Source of the DNA: Chitinophaga sp. XS-30
GTDB lineage: Bacteria; Bacteroidota; Bacteroidia; Chitinophagales; Chitinophagaceae
Direction: 5' to 3'
Length of the DNA: 64,000 nucleotides
NCBI RefSeq assembly: GCF_008086345.1
Contig: NZ_CP043006.1
Location: 4,834,032 to 4,898,031 of the forward strand
Within the stretch, counting starts at the first letter, position 1; every line of letters starts with the position of its first letter. Both the position numbers and the translations under genes were made by a program. This document shows positions 1-9,055 of this stretch, in pieces. The notes beneath the pieces are model-generated. The model worked only from the letters and a program-made list of their open reading frames with translations, searched no databases and was not told where the DNA came from.

Positions 1-45
1 GGCTTGATGATATATATAACCGATATTTTGAAGGAAGCACAGCTT

Positions 46-1086
46 ATGAACAAACTGCATAATGCCATTTCGCTGCTGAAAGACTGGCGGACGATGATCA
101 GTCCGGCCTTCCTTCGCCTGCAGGGCGAAGCGGATAACGCACCTCATCCCTTCGTGGTAATGGTGCGCAAGGAAATATCCGATCACGTCCGCAGCTGGCG
201 TTTCAACATATTATTGGGGCTGATCCTGTTGACATGCCTGGCTTCGTTATATACTTCGGTCACCAATATTGCCGGGTCGCTGAAGCCCGATGATCCTGAT
301 GGCTCATTCCTTTTCCTGAAACTCTTCACCGTCTCGGACGGCAGCCTTCCGCCGTTTCATGTATTCATTGGTCTGCTTGGTCCCCTCTTAGGCATCAGCC
401 TGGGATTCGACGCCATTAATGCTGAACAGAACAACGGAACGCTCAGCCGCATTATGGCGCAGCCCATTCACCGGGACTACCTGATCAATGCCAAGTTTGC
501 CGCAGCCCTGACGGTGATCAGCGTACTGTTCTTTGCGCTTGGTTTCCTCGTGATGGGCACAGGGCTGATCATAACGGGCATCCCGCCTACGGCCGGAGAA
601 TTCCTGCGGGTTATTTTCTTTCTCTTCCTGAATATCCTGTATGTAGCGTTCTGGCTGAACCTTTCCATCCTGTTCTCCGTAAGGTTCCGGCAGGCTGCTA
701 CCTCCGCGCTGACCGCTATTGCGGTATGGCTGTTCTTCACCGTTTTTTACCCGATGATCATCAACCTGGTAGCCAAAGCCATCATGCCGCCGGAAACAGC
801 AGCGCCGCAGCATATTGTACAATACCGGGAGCTGGTGCAGAACCTCTTGCGGATTGCGCCCAGTCAACTCTTCAGCGATGCCACCGTTACCTTGCTGATG
901 CCCTCGGTGCGTAGCCTCGGGATATTAACGATGGAACAGGTGTACGGCGCCATCCCCAGTCCTTTGCCGCTGGGACAAAGCCTGTTGCTGACATGGCCGC
1001 AGCTTACGGGTCTCGTGGCCGCAACGGTGCTGTGCTTTGCCCTGTCGTATTTTTCGTTTATGAGAAAGGAGATACGCTCGAGGTAG
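46..1086 (+). CDS. ABC-2 type transporter permease
   Basis: This is an inner-membrane permease subunit of an ABC exporter, about 346 residues. It has one hydrophobic segment after a short basic N-terminus (around residues 53-73), a long extracytoplasmic loop rich in Pro and Asp, then about five more hydrophobic segments, ending in a basic tail (FMRKEIRSR). That is the layout of the ABC-2 permease family that includes GldF-like proteins. An in-frame TTG and ATG exist at 4 and 7, but I chose ATG 46 because AAGGAAG at 31-37 is a good ribosome site 8 bases upstream. A TGA at 5-7 in another frame may end the preceding gene, probably the ATPase partner, which lies outside the window. The substrate cannot be told from the sequence. 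Confidence 0.8.
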   Translation: MNKLHNAISLLKDWRTMISPAFLRLQGEADNAPHPFVVMVRKEISDHVRSWRFNILLGLILLTCLASLYTSVTNIAGSLKPDDPDGSFLFLKLFTVSDGSLPPFHVFIGLLGPLLGISLGFDAINAEQNNGTLSRIMAQPIHRDYLINAKFAAALTVISVLFFALGFLVMGTGLIITGIPPTAGEFLRVIFFLFLNILYVAFWLNLSILFSVRFRQAATSALTAIAVWLFFTVFYPMIINLVAKAIMPPETAAPQHIVQYRELVQNLLRIAPSQLFSDATVTLLMPSVRSLGILTMEQVYGAIPSPLPLGQSLLLTWPQLTGLVAATVLCFALSYFSFMRKEIRSR

Positions 1087-1092
1087 GCGGGA

Positions 1093-1317
1093 TCACAAAT
1101 ACCGGAACACCCGTTCGCGGTATTGCCGGAATCCGGTTTCATCCGTAATAGCATCGAATTTTTCCTGTTTGCCGCCAGCGCTCTCCCTGACGAGAATAAC
1201 GGCAGCGCCGCCGATAATAGCACGCCTGGCCCGTTCCATGATGCTTTCCAGCGACTGGATATCTTTTATCATTTGCAATTCTTCGATCCTGTTGACCGAT
1301 ATGATGTAATCTTCCAT
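1093..1317 (-). CDS. small hypothetical protein (74 aa)
   Basis: A 74-residue frame on the minus strand, convergent with the permease and divergent from the sigma factor. It starts MEDYIISVNRIEEL, is predicted largely helical, has a short hydrophobic stretch (IIGGAAVILV) in the middle and a charged C-terminus ending FRYL. There is no signal peptide and no clear membrane segment. I do not recognise the family. I favour this frame over two overlapping alternatives because its composition is protein-like and its start lies in a sensible position between two real genes; there is no obvious Shine-Dalgarno, which is common in Bacteroidota. It could still be a chance frame. Confidence 0.5.
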   Translation of the reverse strand: MEDYIISVNRIEELQMIKDIQSLESIMERARRAIIGGAAVILVRESAGGKQEKFDAITDETGFRQYRERVFRYL

Positions 1318-1408
1318 AATATAAACGGCCCGATGGCCGGAAGCCCAATATACAAAGATCCCTAAAACCGGCCGGCCGGGATTTTAGTGCCGGATGTACG
1401 CCGGATAT

Positions 1409-1416
1409 TATTTTTG
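1409..1416 (+). promoter_or_regulatory. candidate Bacteroidota -7 element upstream of ECF sigma gene
   Basis: TATTTTTG fits the Bacteroidota -7 consensus TAnnTTTG and lies about 80 bases before the sigma factor start. No good TTTG -33 box is seen 19-20 bases upstream, so the call rests on a single 8-base match. Confidence 0.3.
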
Positions 1417-1494
1417 TATTAATTTGGCATTATTCGTCTGGGCAATCAACCAATATTTCAAATATTTGCTGTCGCCTTAAAACAGTTCCAGCGC

Positions 1495-2091
1495 ATGCAG
1501 TTCAGTGAGTCAGCAGAAATAGCACTAGTCAGGGCGTTAAGGGAAGAAGATAGTATGACAGCGTTCGACGCATTGTATCATCAGCACTTTCCTGCCGTAT
1601 ATGCCAATATTCTTCGTCTGGTCAGGGATGAGACCGCGGCGCAGGACATTGTGCAGGAAGTTTTCATCCGGCTATGGGAACGCCGGAAGCTCCTGCAGGA
1701 AGGCCAGCCGGCCGGCAACTGGCTTTTTGTGGTCAGCTACAACCGGTCTGTCAACCACCTGCGCTCCGTACTGCGCATGCGGCTGCAAACAGCGGACCTC
1801 AGCAATACCCCCGGCACTGAGGACGACTGGCAGGTCCATTCCATTCAGCTGGATATGCTGGAGAAAGCCATCGACCAATTGCCCCCGCAGCGGAAAAAGG
1901 TATTCCTGCTGTGCAAGATACAGGGCAAAACCTATGCGGAAGCCGCCACCGAGCTGAAGATATCCCACTACACCGTTAAGGAGCATATTGTGAAAGCCAC
2001 CCGTTTCATCCGAGAATACATCCACCTTCAGCCCGAATGGCAGACGCTGGTAGCCACCATCCCCTTTTTTACCGCCATTCTGGAACAATAA
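1495..2091 (+). CDS. RNA polymerase sigma-70 factor, ECF subfamily (FecI-like)
   Basis: A 198-residue extracytoplasmic-function sigma factor that should direct RNA polymerase to the downstream SusC/SusD genes. Region 2 lies around residues 23-90 (HFPAVYANILRLVRDE, then AQDIVQEVFIRLWERR, typical of region 2.2-2.4) and region 4 around 118-178 (LPPQRKKVFLLCKIQG, then TYAEAATELKISHYTVKEHI as the helix-turn-helix). The length is normal for the Bacteroidota FecI-like group. It is followed after 66 bases by its FecR-type anti-sigma factor and then by an STN-domain SusC, the standard order for cell-surface signalling: the transporter senses ligand, FecR relays it, and this sigma factor is released. 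Confidence 0.92.
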   Translation: MQFSESAEIALVRALREEDSMTAFDALYHQHFPAVYANILRLVRDETAAQDIVQEVFIRLWERRKLLQEGQPAGNWLFVVSYNRSVNHLRSVLRMRLQTADLSNTPGTEDDWQVHSIQLDMLEKAIDQLPPQRKKVFLLCKIQGKTYAEAATELKISHYTVKEHIVKATRFIREYIHLQPEWQTLVATIPFFTAILEQ

Positions 2092-2157
2092 AAAAAATCT
2101 GCACAGGGCAGCCCCCCTTTTTGTACACCCCGGTGTATTTATGGCAAAACGATCTGA

Positions 2158-3357
2158 TTGAAGCATCCGGAATCATATATACGTGAGCTGCTGGCCAAAA
2201 AAAACTGGACAGACGAGGAGTGCCGCTGGCTGCTGCATTACCTGGAGCATACGCCGGGCACGGAGCTGAAAAGCTACCTGCTGGAGCGCTTCAGGGAGCA
2301 GGGCGTCGCTGTGCCGGAGGAGGAAGCGCATCCCCGCGGACAAGGGGCTGCCGTCCCGGATAACGGGCTTCAGCAAACGATACTGGAAAACATTCACCGG
2401 CACATTCAACCGGAAAAAACGAAGATCGTGCCGATGCACCGGCGCTTCCGGACCATTGGTGTGGCCGCCGCGGTTGCAGCCATCATCATCACCACCGGCG
2501 TGCTCATTTTCCCGCGTTCATCATCAACAACCCAACAGGCCATCGCCTATACTCCCGCTACGGAAGACATCGCACCGGGCGGCAACAGGGCGCAGCTTGT
2601 ACTCGGCAACGGACGCGCTCTCCTGCTTGAACAGACAGCGGATGGCCCCATTACAGCCGGCAGCGAACAGGTGAATAAAGAAGGAGACGGCCTCGTGTAC
2701 GGCTCCTCTTCCCATACCGGCATCAACAAACTCATCACTCCCAAAGGAGGGCAATACAAAGTACAACTGGCCGACGGTACAAAAGTATGGCTGAACGCAG
2801 CCAGCTCGCTGCAATACCCGGCATCTTTCAATGGCAGCGACCGTACCGTGGAGCTTTCCGGAGAAGCATACTTTGAAGTGGCTAAAGATGCAGCCAGACC
2901 GTTCTTCGTTAAAATGAACGGCATGAACGTACAGGTGCTCGGCACACATTTCAACATCAATGCGTATCCGGACGAAAAACGCTTTACCACTACCCTGCTC
3001 GAAGGCGCGGTAAGGGTGGTAGCCGGCGGCCGCCAGGCTACATTATCCCCGGGTGAACAATCCATACTGGAAAACGCTTCCGGCGTGCTGCGGCATAAAC
3101 CTGCGGATACGGAAAATGCCGTAGCGTGGAAGAACGGCATCCTTACTTTCCGTAACGATGAACTTGCGGCCGTTATGCGGAATATCAGCCGCTGGTACGA
3201 TGTAGATATCCGGTATGATGAAGGAATAGACGAAAAAATCCATGTAACAGGCGCCATGCGAAAACAGGAATACCTGTCCCAGGCGCTGAAAATACTCGAA
3301 CTGACAACGGAATTGCATTTCAGTTTACAGGGGCGTACCATTACGGTCAGCAAATAA
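2158..3357 (+). CDS. FecR family anti-sigma factor
   Basis: A single-pass inner-membrane anti-sigma factor of 399 residues. Residues 1-97 are a charged cytoplasmic sigma-binding part, residues 99-118 form the membrane segment (TIGVAAAVAAIIITTGVLIF), about 190-285 form the periplasmic FecR domain (ITPKGGQYKVQLADGTKVWLN), and about 325-395 match the C-terminal DUF4974 domain that contacts the STN domain of the transporter. The start is a TTG at 2158: no in-frame ATG exists upstream before the sigma gene, and the next internal ATG would remove most of the cytoplasmic domain. It should hold the adjacent sigma factor inactive until the downstream SusC is loaded. Confidence 0.9.
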   Translation: MKHPESYIRELLAKKNWTDEECRWLLHYLEHTPGTELKSYLLERFREQGVAVPEEEAHPRGQGAAVPDNGLQQTILENIHRHIQPEKTKIVPMHRRFRTIGVAAAVAAIIITTGVLIFPRSSSTTQQAIAYTPATEDIAPGGNRAQLVLGNGRALLLEQTADGPITAGSEQVNKEGDGLVYGSSSHTGINKLITPKGGQYKVQLADGTKVWLNAASSLQYPASFNGSDRTVELSGEAYFEVAKDAARPFFVKMNGMNVQVLGTHFNINAYPDEKRFTTTLLEGAVRVVAGGRQATLSPGEQSILENASGVLRHKPADTENAVAWKNGILTFRNDELAAVMRNISRWYDVDIRYDEGIDEKIHVTGAMRKQEYLSQALKILELTTELHFSLQGRTITVSK

Positions 3358-3465
3358 ACAGCGCTATCACTAACCACAGGCTGAGCGGGCAGATCACTGC
3401 CGGCAACGCCATACGTATGCACAAAACCGATTTTCTCATTGCATTTATAAAAACCGGCGAAAATT

Positions 3466-6400
3466 ATGAAACGATCATTACACAGGAAAGGCAGGAGAGG
3501 CATGCTCAAGGCACTGTTCGTTCTCGTGTTCCTCAGCGGGCTGCAACTGACCGTTGTGGCCAGGGGCAAGGGGCAGGACAAACGGCTGGATGTCCATGTG
3601 AACAATGCCAGCCTGGAAACGGTGTTCGACATCGTACGCAAACAAAGCAGTTATCTTTTTATGTTCAGAGATGAAAACCTTGCCGGGCTTGGTAAAAAAG
3701 TCACCCTGCGCCTCAAGGATGCTACTATAGAGCAGGTGATGGAACGCTGCCTGGAAAATTCGCCGCTGACCTACCGGATCGTAGACAACACGGTCATACT
3801 CGTCAGGCGTACCGGCGCTGATGTTCAGCCACAGCCGGTAAGGCTCACCGGTATGGTGAAGGATGCCACGAACGGCGAACCGCTTCCGGGTGTGACCGTT
3901 AGCGTGAAAGGCACCACCAATGGTACCCTCACAGACGCGGCAGGGCAATTCGCGCTGGATAACGTCAACACACCTGCCGTACTCGTGTTCTCCTATATCG
4001 GATTTACGTCCCAGTCCATTGATGTTGGCGACAGGAAGGAATTTTTGGTACAGCTGCAGCGCGAAAGCCGTTCCATGCAACAGGTAGTAGTGGTCGGCTA
4101 CGGCACGCAGCAGAAAACGGAGCTGACCGGTTCCATCGGCACGTTCCGGCCGAATGAGCTGAATGCCCGCCCGGTGCTTGGTCCAGACCAGTTGCTGCAG
4201 GGGCGCATTGCCGGCGTGAATGTATCTTCCTCCTCCGGCATGCCGGGCAGCGCCGTGCGGGTAAGCGTGCGCGGCATCGGCTCGCTCAGCGCCAGCAATG
4301 AGCCTTTATATGTGATCGATGGGGTGCCGCTCATTCCGCATAGCGCGGATATGACCAGCCTTGGCACACCCATGAACCAGCTTTCGCAACTCAATCCGAA
4401 TGACATCGCTTCCATAGAAGTATTGAAAGACGCATCCTCAGCGGCCATCTACGGCTCCCGCGCCACCAACGGCGTGGTGCTGATCACCACCAAAAGCGGG
4501 CGGAAAGGCAGCGGACAACTGGCGATCAACGCATGGGCCGGTATGCAGGAAGTCCCTAATCTCCGCAAGATCAAAATGGCCAGCTCCGAACAATACCTGG
4601 AAGTGGTCAATGAAGCGATCGACAACTATAACCTGCAGTACGGTTACATGCCGGGCAACAGCAGGTTCATTCCTGGTGTGGATCATCCCTATCCCGGCCT
4701 GCCGGATACTGATTGGGCCAATGTGGTGATGCGGAAAGCCTATACGCAGAATATCGATCTGTCTGTTTCCGGCGGCAACGACAAAACCACCTATTACATC
4801 TCCGGCGGCATGCTCAACCAGCAGGGAACTGTGATCACTAACGACCTGAAAAAATATTCCGGACGCATCAACCTGACCACCGAACCTTTGTCATGGTTAC
4901 GCACCGGCATCAATGTCAGCTTCAGTTATTCCGACAATAACCGTGTGCCGGGCTCCAACATCGGCTCCACGGTGATGGGCAGAAGCATTCCGCAAAGGCC
5001 GTTCGACAGGCCCTACAAACCGGACGGCAGCTATTACGTTGGCGGTACGCCTGACCTGGTGTACCACAACCCGCTGCAGATCCTGAACGAAGAAGTTGCC
5101 AATCTCAAGAACTACCGTTTGCTCGGCAATGCCTTTGCGGAAGTGAAGTTCACGCCCGAGCTGACCTATAAAACATCTTTCGGTTCGGATATCGGTTATA
5201 CACATGACTATATCTACTACAACCAGAAACATCCCTACGGCACCGGCAACGGGCGCATTGTGGATGAAAGCAGGCTGCTGACGAACCTGCTGCTGGAGAA
5301 TACGCTCAGCTATTCCCGCACTTTCGGAGAGCTGAAAGTGGACCTTCTCGGTGGCCATTCATTCCAGCGGCTGTCGGTATCCACTACCGGCATTGACGGC
5401 AACGGGTTTCCCGCGCCTTCCTTTGATGTGCTGGCTGCCGCTTCGGTCATCAATAATGCCTCCACGAACCTGTACGGCAATGCCATGGAATCCTATTTCG
5501 GCCGGGCCAACCTGGCCTGGAAAGGCCGCTATCTCTTTGGCGCTTCTATCCGTACGGACGGGTCGTCCCGTTTCTCCCCGGATAACCGCTACGGCTACTT
5601 CCCTTCCGTTTCCGGGGGCTGGCTGGTGTCCCGCGAACCGTTCTGGACAATGCCGCGCACCGACCTCAAACTGCGCCTCAGCTACGGTTCCACCGGCAAC
5701 CAGGAAGGCGTCAGCAATTATGCGTATCAGTCGCTTACCGGAGGCGGGTACAACTACAACGAAAAAAGCGGTATCGCCATTACCGGTTTCGGCAACAACA
5801 CCCTCACCTGGGAAAAGGCCAACCAGTTCGATGCGGGGATGGACCTTGGGCTGATGGGCGGCGCCGTGAACCTTACGCTCGACTACTTCCGCAAGAACAC
5901 CACTAACCTGCTGTACAATATGCCGATACCCGGCACTTCCGGTTTCACCAGCATAACCAGCAATATCGGATCGATGCTCAATCATGGTCTTGAAGCCGCG
6001 GTGAGCACAAACCTGACCTTCGGCAAGCTAAGCTGGAGCTCGGATTTCAACATTGCTTTTGTGAAAAACAGGATCACTTCCCTCATCGGCAATAACGATG
6101 TACTGTCCATCGGTGGCAACCGTGCATTACAGGTCGGATACGATATCGGCAGCATCTGGGTGTACAGGATGACCGGGATCTTCCAGGATGACAAGGATGT
6201 GCCGGAGCCTCTGCATACCATCGGTGTAAGAGCGGGTGATGTACAGTATGAGGATGTGAATAGCGATGGGAAGATCGACATCAATGACCGGCAGATCGTA
6301 GGCAGCTCCAATCCCGACTTCTACGGCGGATGGAACAACACGTTCCGCTACCGGAATTTCGACCTGTCTGTTTTCCTCAACTACATGTACGGGCAGGAGG

Positions 6401-6813
6401 TGTATGCCACTTACCGGATCACGATCGACCGGCTGGGCCAGAATGCGGTGAATGTCCGCGAAAGCGTTGTAAAAGACCGGTGGACCGGTCCGGGTACGAG
6501 CAACACCGTACCGCGCGCCATTTACAGCCATGGCTACAATCTTTATAATTCCAGCCGCTGGATGGAAGACGGTTCCTTTCTGCGGGTAAGGACGGTATCA
6601 TTGGGATATGAGCTGCCATCCTCCTGGCTGTCCCGCATCAAAGTGAGCCGGTTGCGCCTTTATCTCCAGGCCGATAATCTCTGGCTGCTCACCGGTTACT
6701 CCGGGCTCGATCCCGAGGTCAGCGCCAATATGGACCCCCGTTTTATCGGGGAAGATAACCTGGTGCTGCCGCAGCCGCGTTCATTCAATGCAGGGATCAA
6801 TCTGAATTTCTAA
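3466..6813 (+). CDS. SusC/RagA family TonB-linked outer-membrane transporter with STN domain
   Basis: A 1115-residue TonB-dependent outer-membrane transporter that pairs with the SusD lipoprotein 4 bases downstream. A basic N-terminus and hydrophobic signal (about residues 13-32) are followed by an STN signalling domain (about 38-110), a carboxypeptidase-regulatory-like domain (about 125-205, LTGMVKDATNGEPLPGVTVS), the conserved MQQVVVVGYGTQQK stretch that opens the plug, the plug (about 210-345, DASSAAIYGSRATNGVVLIT), and the beta-barrel ending in an aromatic residue (FNAGINLNF). The STN domain and the upstream sigma/FecR pair mark it as a transducer, so substrate binding probably switches on its own locus. 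The substrate is unknown. Confidence 0.95.
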   Translation: MKRSLHRKGRRGMLKALFVLVFLSGLQLTVVARGKGQDKRLDVHVNNASLETVFDIVRKQSSYLFMFRDENLAGLGKKVTLRLKDATIEQVMERCLENSPLTYRIVDNTVILVRRTGADVQPQPVRLTGMVKDATNGEPLPGVTVSVKGTTNGTLTDAAGQFALDNVNTPAVLVFSYIGFTSQSIDVGDRKEFLVQLQRESRSMQQVVVVGYGTQQKTELTGSIGTFRPNELNARPVLGPDQLLQGRIAGVNVSSSSGMPGSAVRVSVRGIGSLSASNEPLYVIDGVPLIPHSADMTSLGTPMNQLSQLNPNDIASIEVLKDASSAAIYGSRATNGVVLITTKSGRKGSGQLAINAWAGMQEVPNLRKIKMASSEQYLEVVNEAIDNYNLQYGYMPGNSRFIPGVDHPYPGLPDTDWANVVMRKAYTQNIDLSVSGGNDKTTYYISGGMLNQQGTVITNDLKKYSGRINLTTEPLSWLRTGINVSFSYSDNNRVPGSNIGSTVMGRSIPQRPFDRPYKPDGSYYVGGTPDLVYHNPLQILNEEVANLKNYRLLGNAFAEVKFTPELTYKTSFGSDIGYTHDYIYYNQKHPYGTGNGRIVDESRLLTNLLLENTLSYSRTFGELKVDLLGGHSFQRLSVSTTGIDGNGFPAPSFDVLAAASVINNASTNLYGNAMESYFGRANLAWKGRYLFGASIRTDGSSRFSPDNRYGYFPSVSGGWLVSREPFWTMPRTDLKLRLSYGSTGNQEGVSNYAYQSLTGGGYNYNEKSGIAITGFGNNTLTWEKANQFDAGMDLGLMGGAVNLTLDYFRKNTTNLLYNMPIPGTSGFTSITSNIGSMLNHGLEAAVSTNLTFGKLSWSSDFNIAFVKNRITSLIGNNDVLSIGGNRALQVGYDIGSIWVYRMTGIFQDDKDVPEPLHTIGVRAGDVQYEDVNSDGKIDINDRQIVGSSNPDFYGGWNNTFRYRNFDLSVFLNYMYGQEVYATYRITIDRLGQNAVNVRESVVKDRWTGPGTSNTVPRAIYSHGYNLYNSSRWMEDGSFLRVRTVSLGYELPSSWLSRIKVSRLRLYLQADNLWLLTGYSGLDPEVSANMDPRFIGEDNLVLPQPRSFNAGINLNF

Positions 6814-6816
6814 ACG

Positions 6817-8118
6817 ATGCAAAATATTCTCATGAAACGAAAACTTTTTCCCGTACTGTTTTCCGGCATGTGCCTGTTCACCTCCTGCAGTAAAATGCTG
6901 GATGTAAAATCACATTCCGCAGTAGGTACCAACACGCTGTCCGCCGCCGATGTGGAGGCATTCCTTGTTGGTATTTACAACCGTGTGCAGAACGCGCCCG
7001 GTGCGGAGGCCTATATTTCTTTTGATATCGTCGGCGGCAACCTGATCAACTCCGGCGCCACATCTGACGGAGGGCTGAATACCTTCATCAGCAATGTGCT
7101 GCGGCCGGAGAACGGGCTCATGTCAGCACCCTGGAACGGATACTATTCCGCGCTTTACCAGGTGAACAACCTCCTGGAAGTCGCCTCCTCCCTGCCGGAA
7201 TCCCAACGCAATACCGAGATCGCGGGCATTGCGCATTTTTTCCGCGGATACATTTACTATAACCTCGTTGCCCGCTGGGGCGGTGTGCCCATCCTGGAAA
7301 GAAATACCAAAGAAAAGGTAAAGCGCAACACCGAGGCGGAAGTATGGGCATTCATCGAAAAGGAATTACAATTGGCGGTGGACAATGCTCCCGCCTTTAC
7401 AACAGGCCAGTATTACCAGGTATCCTCCGTTGCCGCAAAAGCTTTGCTGGCAAGGGTAAAACTGGCGCAGAACAAAAAGGCGGAAGCAGCCGCGCTCGCA
7501 GAAGAAGTGATCACCAGCGGGCTTTTCAGTCTGGATGCCTTTGAAAAGATCTTCCGCGCACAACAGAACAATGAAGAGATCTTCTCCTTCAGGAACCTCA
7601 CCATCGAATCATCCATCCGTGTCAGCACGCTCTTTTACACCTACGCACATGATGTCAAAGGCAGTTATGTGTACCGGCCGGTGCAGGAGGTGATGGATAT
7701 GTTCAGCAGCGATGACAAGCGTGCCGCTATGTCTGTAGACACCTACCAGGGATTACGGGTACTGAACAAATATCCCAGCGGCCAGTCCGGCACAGACCCC
7801 ATTGTGGTCATCCGCCTGGCGGAGATGTATCTGATCAGCGCCGAAGGGCAGGGATTGAACGGGCTTTACCGGCTGAACGAGCTGCGCCGCGAAAGAGGGC
7901 TTGGGGATATTGACCCTGTGGATGAAGCCGCTTATCTCGATGCCGTGTTGCTGGAGCGAAGGAAAGAGTTCCTGGGGGAAGGGTTCCGCTGGTATGACCT
8001 GGTGCGCACGAACCGTGCGGTAGAAACACTGGAGCTGCTGGACCGGGAAGTGAAATTCCCGCTTCCCATGAACGAACTGGCGCTGAATAACCTTCTGGAC
8101 CAGAATGATGATTATTAA
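6817..8118 (+). CDS. SusD/RagB family nutrient-binding outer-membrane lipoprotein
   Basis: A surface lipoprotein (433 residues from ATG 6817) that forms the lid on the SusC transporter. The signal ends in a lipobox (MCLFTSCSKM), and the SusD core is recognised by the TPR-like helix FFRGYIYYNLVARWGGVPIL and by the C-terminal segment RRKEFLGEGFRWYDLVRTNR. It is separated from SusC by 3 bases and is clearly co-transcribed. A second possible start, ATG 6832 (MKRKLF), gives a cleaner signal peptide and may be the true one. The protein is somewhat shorter than many SusD members (usually about 480-550). Confidence 0.93.
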   Translation: MQNILMKRKLFPVLFSGMCLFTSCSKMLDVKSHSAVGTNTLSAADVEAFLVGIYNRVQNAPGAEAYISFDIVGGNLINSGATSDGGLNTFISNVLRPENGLMSAPWNGYYSALYQVNNLLEVASSLPESQRNTEIAGIAHFFRGYIYYNLVARWGGVPILERNTKEKVKRNTEAEVWAFIEKELQLAVDNAPAFTTGQYYQVSSVAAKALLARVKLAQNKKAEAAALAEEVITSGLFSLDAFEKIFRAQQNNEEIFSFRNLTIESSIRVSTLFYTYAHDVKGSYVYRPVQEVMDMFSSDDKRAAMSVDTYQGLRVLNKYPSGQSGTDPIVVIRLAEMYLISAEGQGLNGLYRLNELRRERGLGDIDPVDEAAYLDAVLLERRKEFLGEGFRWYDLVRTNRAVETLELLDREVKFPLPMNELALNNLLDQNDDY

Positions 8119-8135
8119 CGAATAAAAGCAATGAC

Positions 8136-9044
8136 ATGAATACCATCAGATTTTTCGCCCTGCTCCTCCTGCTGGGTATGGCGGGAGCAAGCTGCAGGAA
8201 AGACACCCAGGCACAGATACCGGCGGTGACCATCAAAAGTCCGCTTACACAAAAGATAAAAGACAGTACAGACCTCATTGCACAGGTATTCTCCGATACG
8301 CTCTTCCAGGTCAGCGAAGGCATACAGGAAACAGATATCCATTACCTGAGCAAAGAAGGATATTCCATGCATGTGTATATCCTGGAAATAGATACGCGCC
8401 ATCCTTCCCTCAAACTGGAAGCCGCGTCTCCCTACAACAATACCGCCTATGCGCTGCAAACCGTACCGGAGATGGCGAAATACATGCATTCGGCAGACAG
8501 CAGGGTAATCGCCGGCGTAAATGCGGACTTCTTCAGCACGGCAGGGGAACCGCGCGGCATCTATGTGAAGGACGGGCAGGTCATCAAGACCACCTGGGCC
8601 AGTGAGCGCAGCCGCAGTTTCCTTGGTGTGCGTAAAGATGGAACGCTGTTCATGGGAGACCGCAGTGACTTCGTGAATATACAGGATGAGCTGGAAGACG
8701 CACTCGGCGGCGGGCCGATGCTGGTGAAAGACAATATGATACTGCCGCAAACAGATCTCACCATAGAGCCGCGCACGGGCATTGGCCTGAATACGGATGG
8801 CAAGCTGTATTTCGCGGTGGTGGACGGGCGCAGTTTTTACTATTCCAATGGCATCACCATTACCCGGCTGGGTGAAATGCTGAGAGCCTGCGGCGCCACC
8901 AAAGCCATCAATGTAGACGGTGGAGGTTCCTCAACGTTCATGATCCGCCATCCGCTTGCGGAAGTATGGCAGGTACGCAACCGGCCTTCCGACGGAACAA
9001 ACCGCGCCGTAGGCAATGCATGGCTGATCGTTTCCAAACCCTAA
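8136..9044 (+). CDS. phosphodiester glycosidase (NAGPA-like, DUF2233) family lipoprotein
   Basis: A 302-residue exported lipoprotein (lipobox GMAGASCRK). Its body matches the family of the mammalian uncovering enzyme, N-acetylglucosamine-1-phosphodiester alpha-N-acetylglucosaminidase: GVNADFFSTAGEPRGIYVKD around residues 128-147, ALGGGPMLV near 188-196, RTGIGLNTDGKLYFAVVDGR around 208-227, and the hallmark AINVDGGGSSTFM near 255-267. Family members cleave a sugar from a phosphodiester, so the substrate may be a phosphate-linked glycan. It lies 17 bases after SusD in the same operon, which suggests it processes what the SusC/SusD pair imports. The function is inferred from the family only. Confidence 0.85.
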   Translation: MNTIRFFALLLLLGMAGASCRKDTQAQIPAVTIKSPLTQKIKDSTDLIAQVFSDTLFQVSEGIQETDIHYLSKEGYSMHVYILEIDTRHPSLKLEAASPYNNTAYALQTVPEMAKYMHSADSRVIAGVNADFFSTAGEPRGIYVKDGQVIKTTWASERSRSFLGVRKDGTLFMGDRSDFVNIQDELEDALGGGPMLVKDNMILPQTDLTIEPRTGIGLNTDGKLYFAVVDGRSFYYSNGITITRLGEMLRACGATKAINVDGGGSSTFMIRHPLAEVWQVRNRPSDGTNRAVGNAWLIVSKP

Positions 9045-9055
9045 ACCTGAAAAAC

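Noticed and set aside
1139..1348. Alternative minus-strand frame overlapping the 74-residue protein
   Set aside because: Its composition is Arg/Gly/Tyr-rich and unlike a real protein; it is the frame shadow of the 1093-1317 gene.
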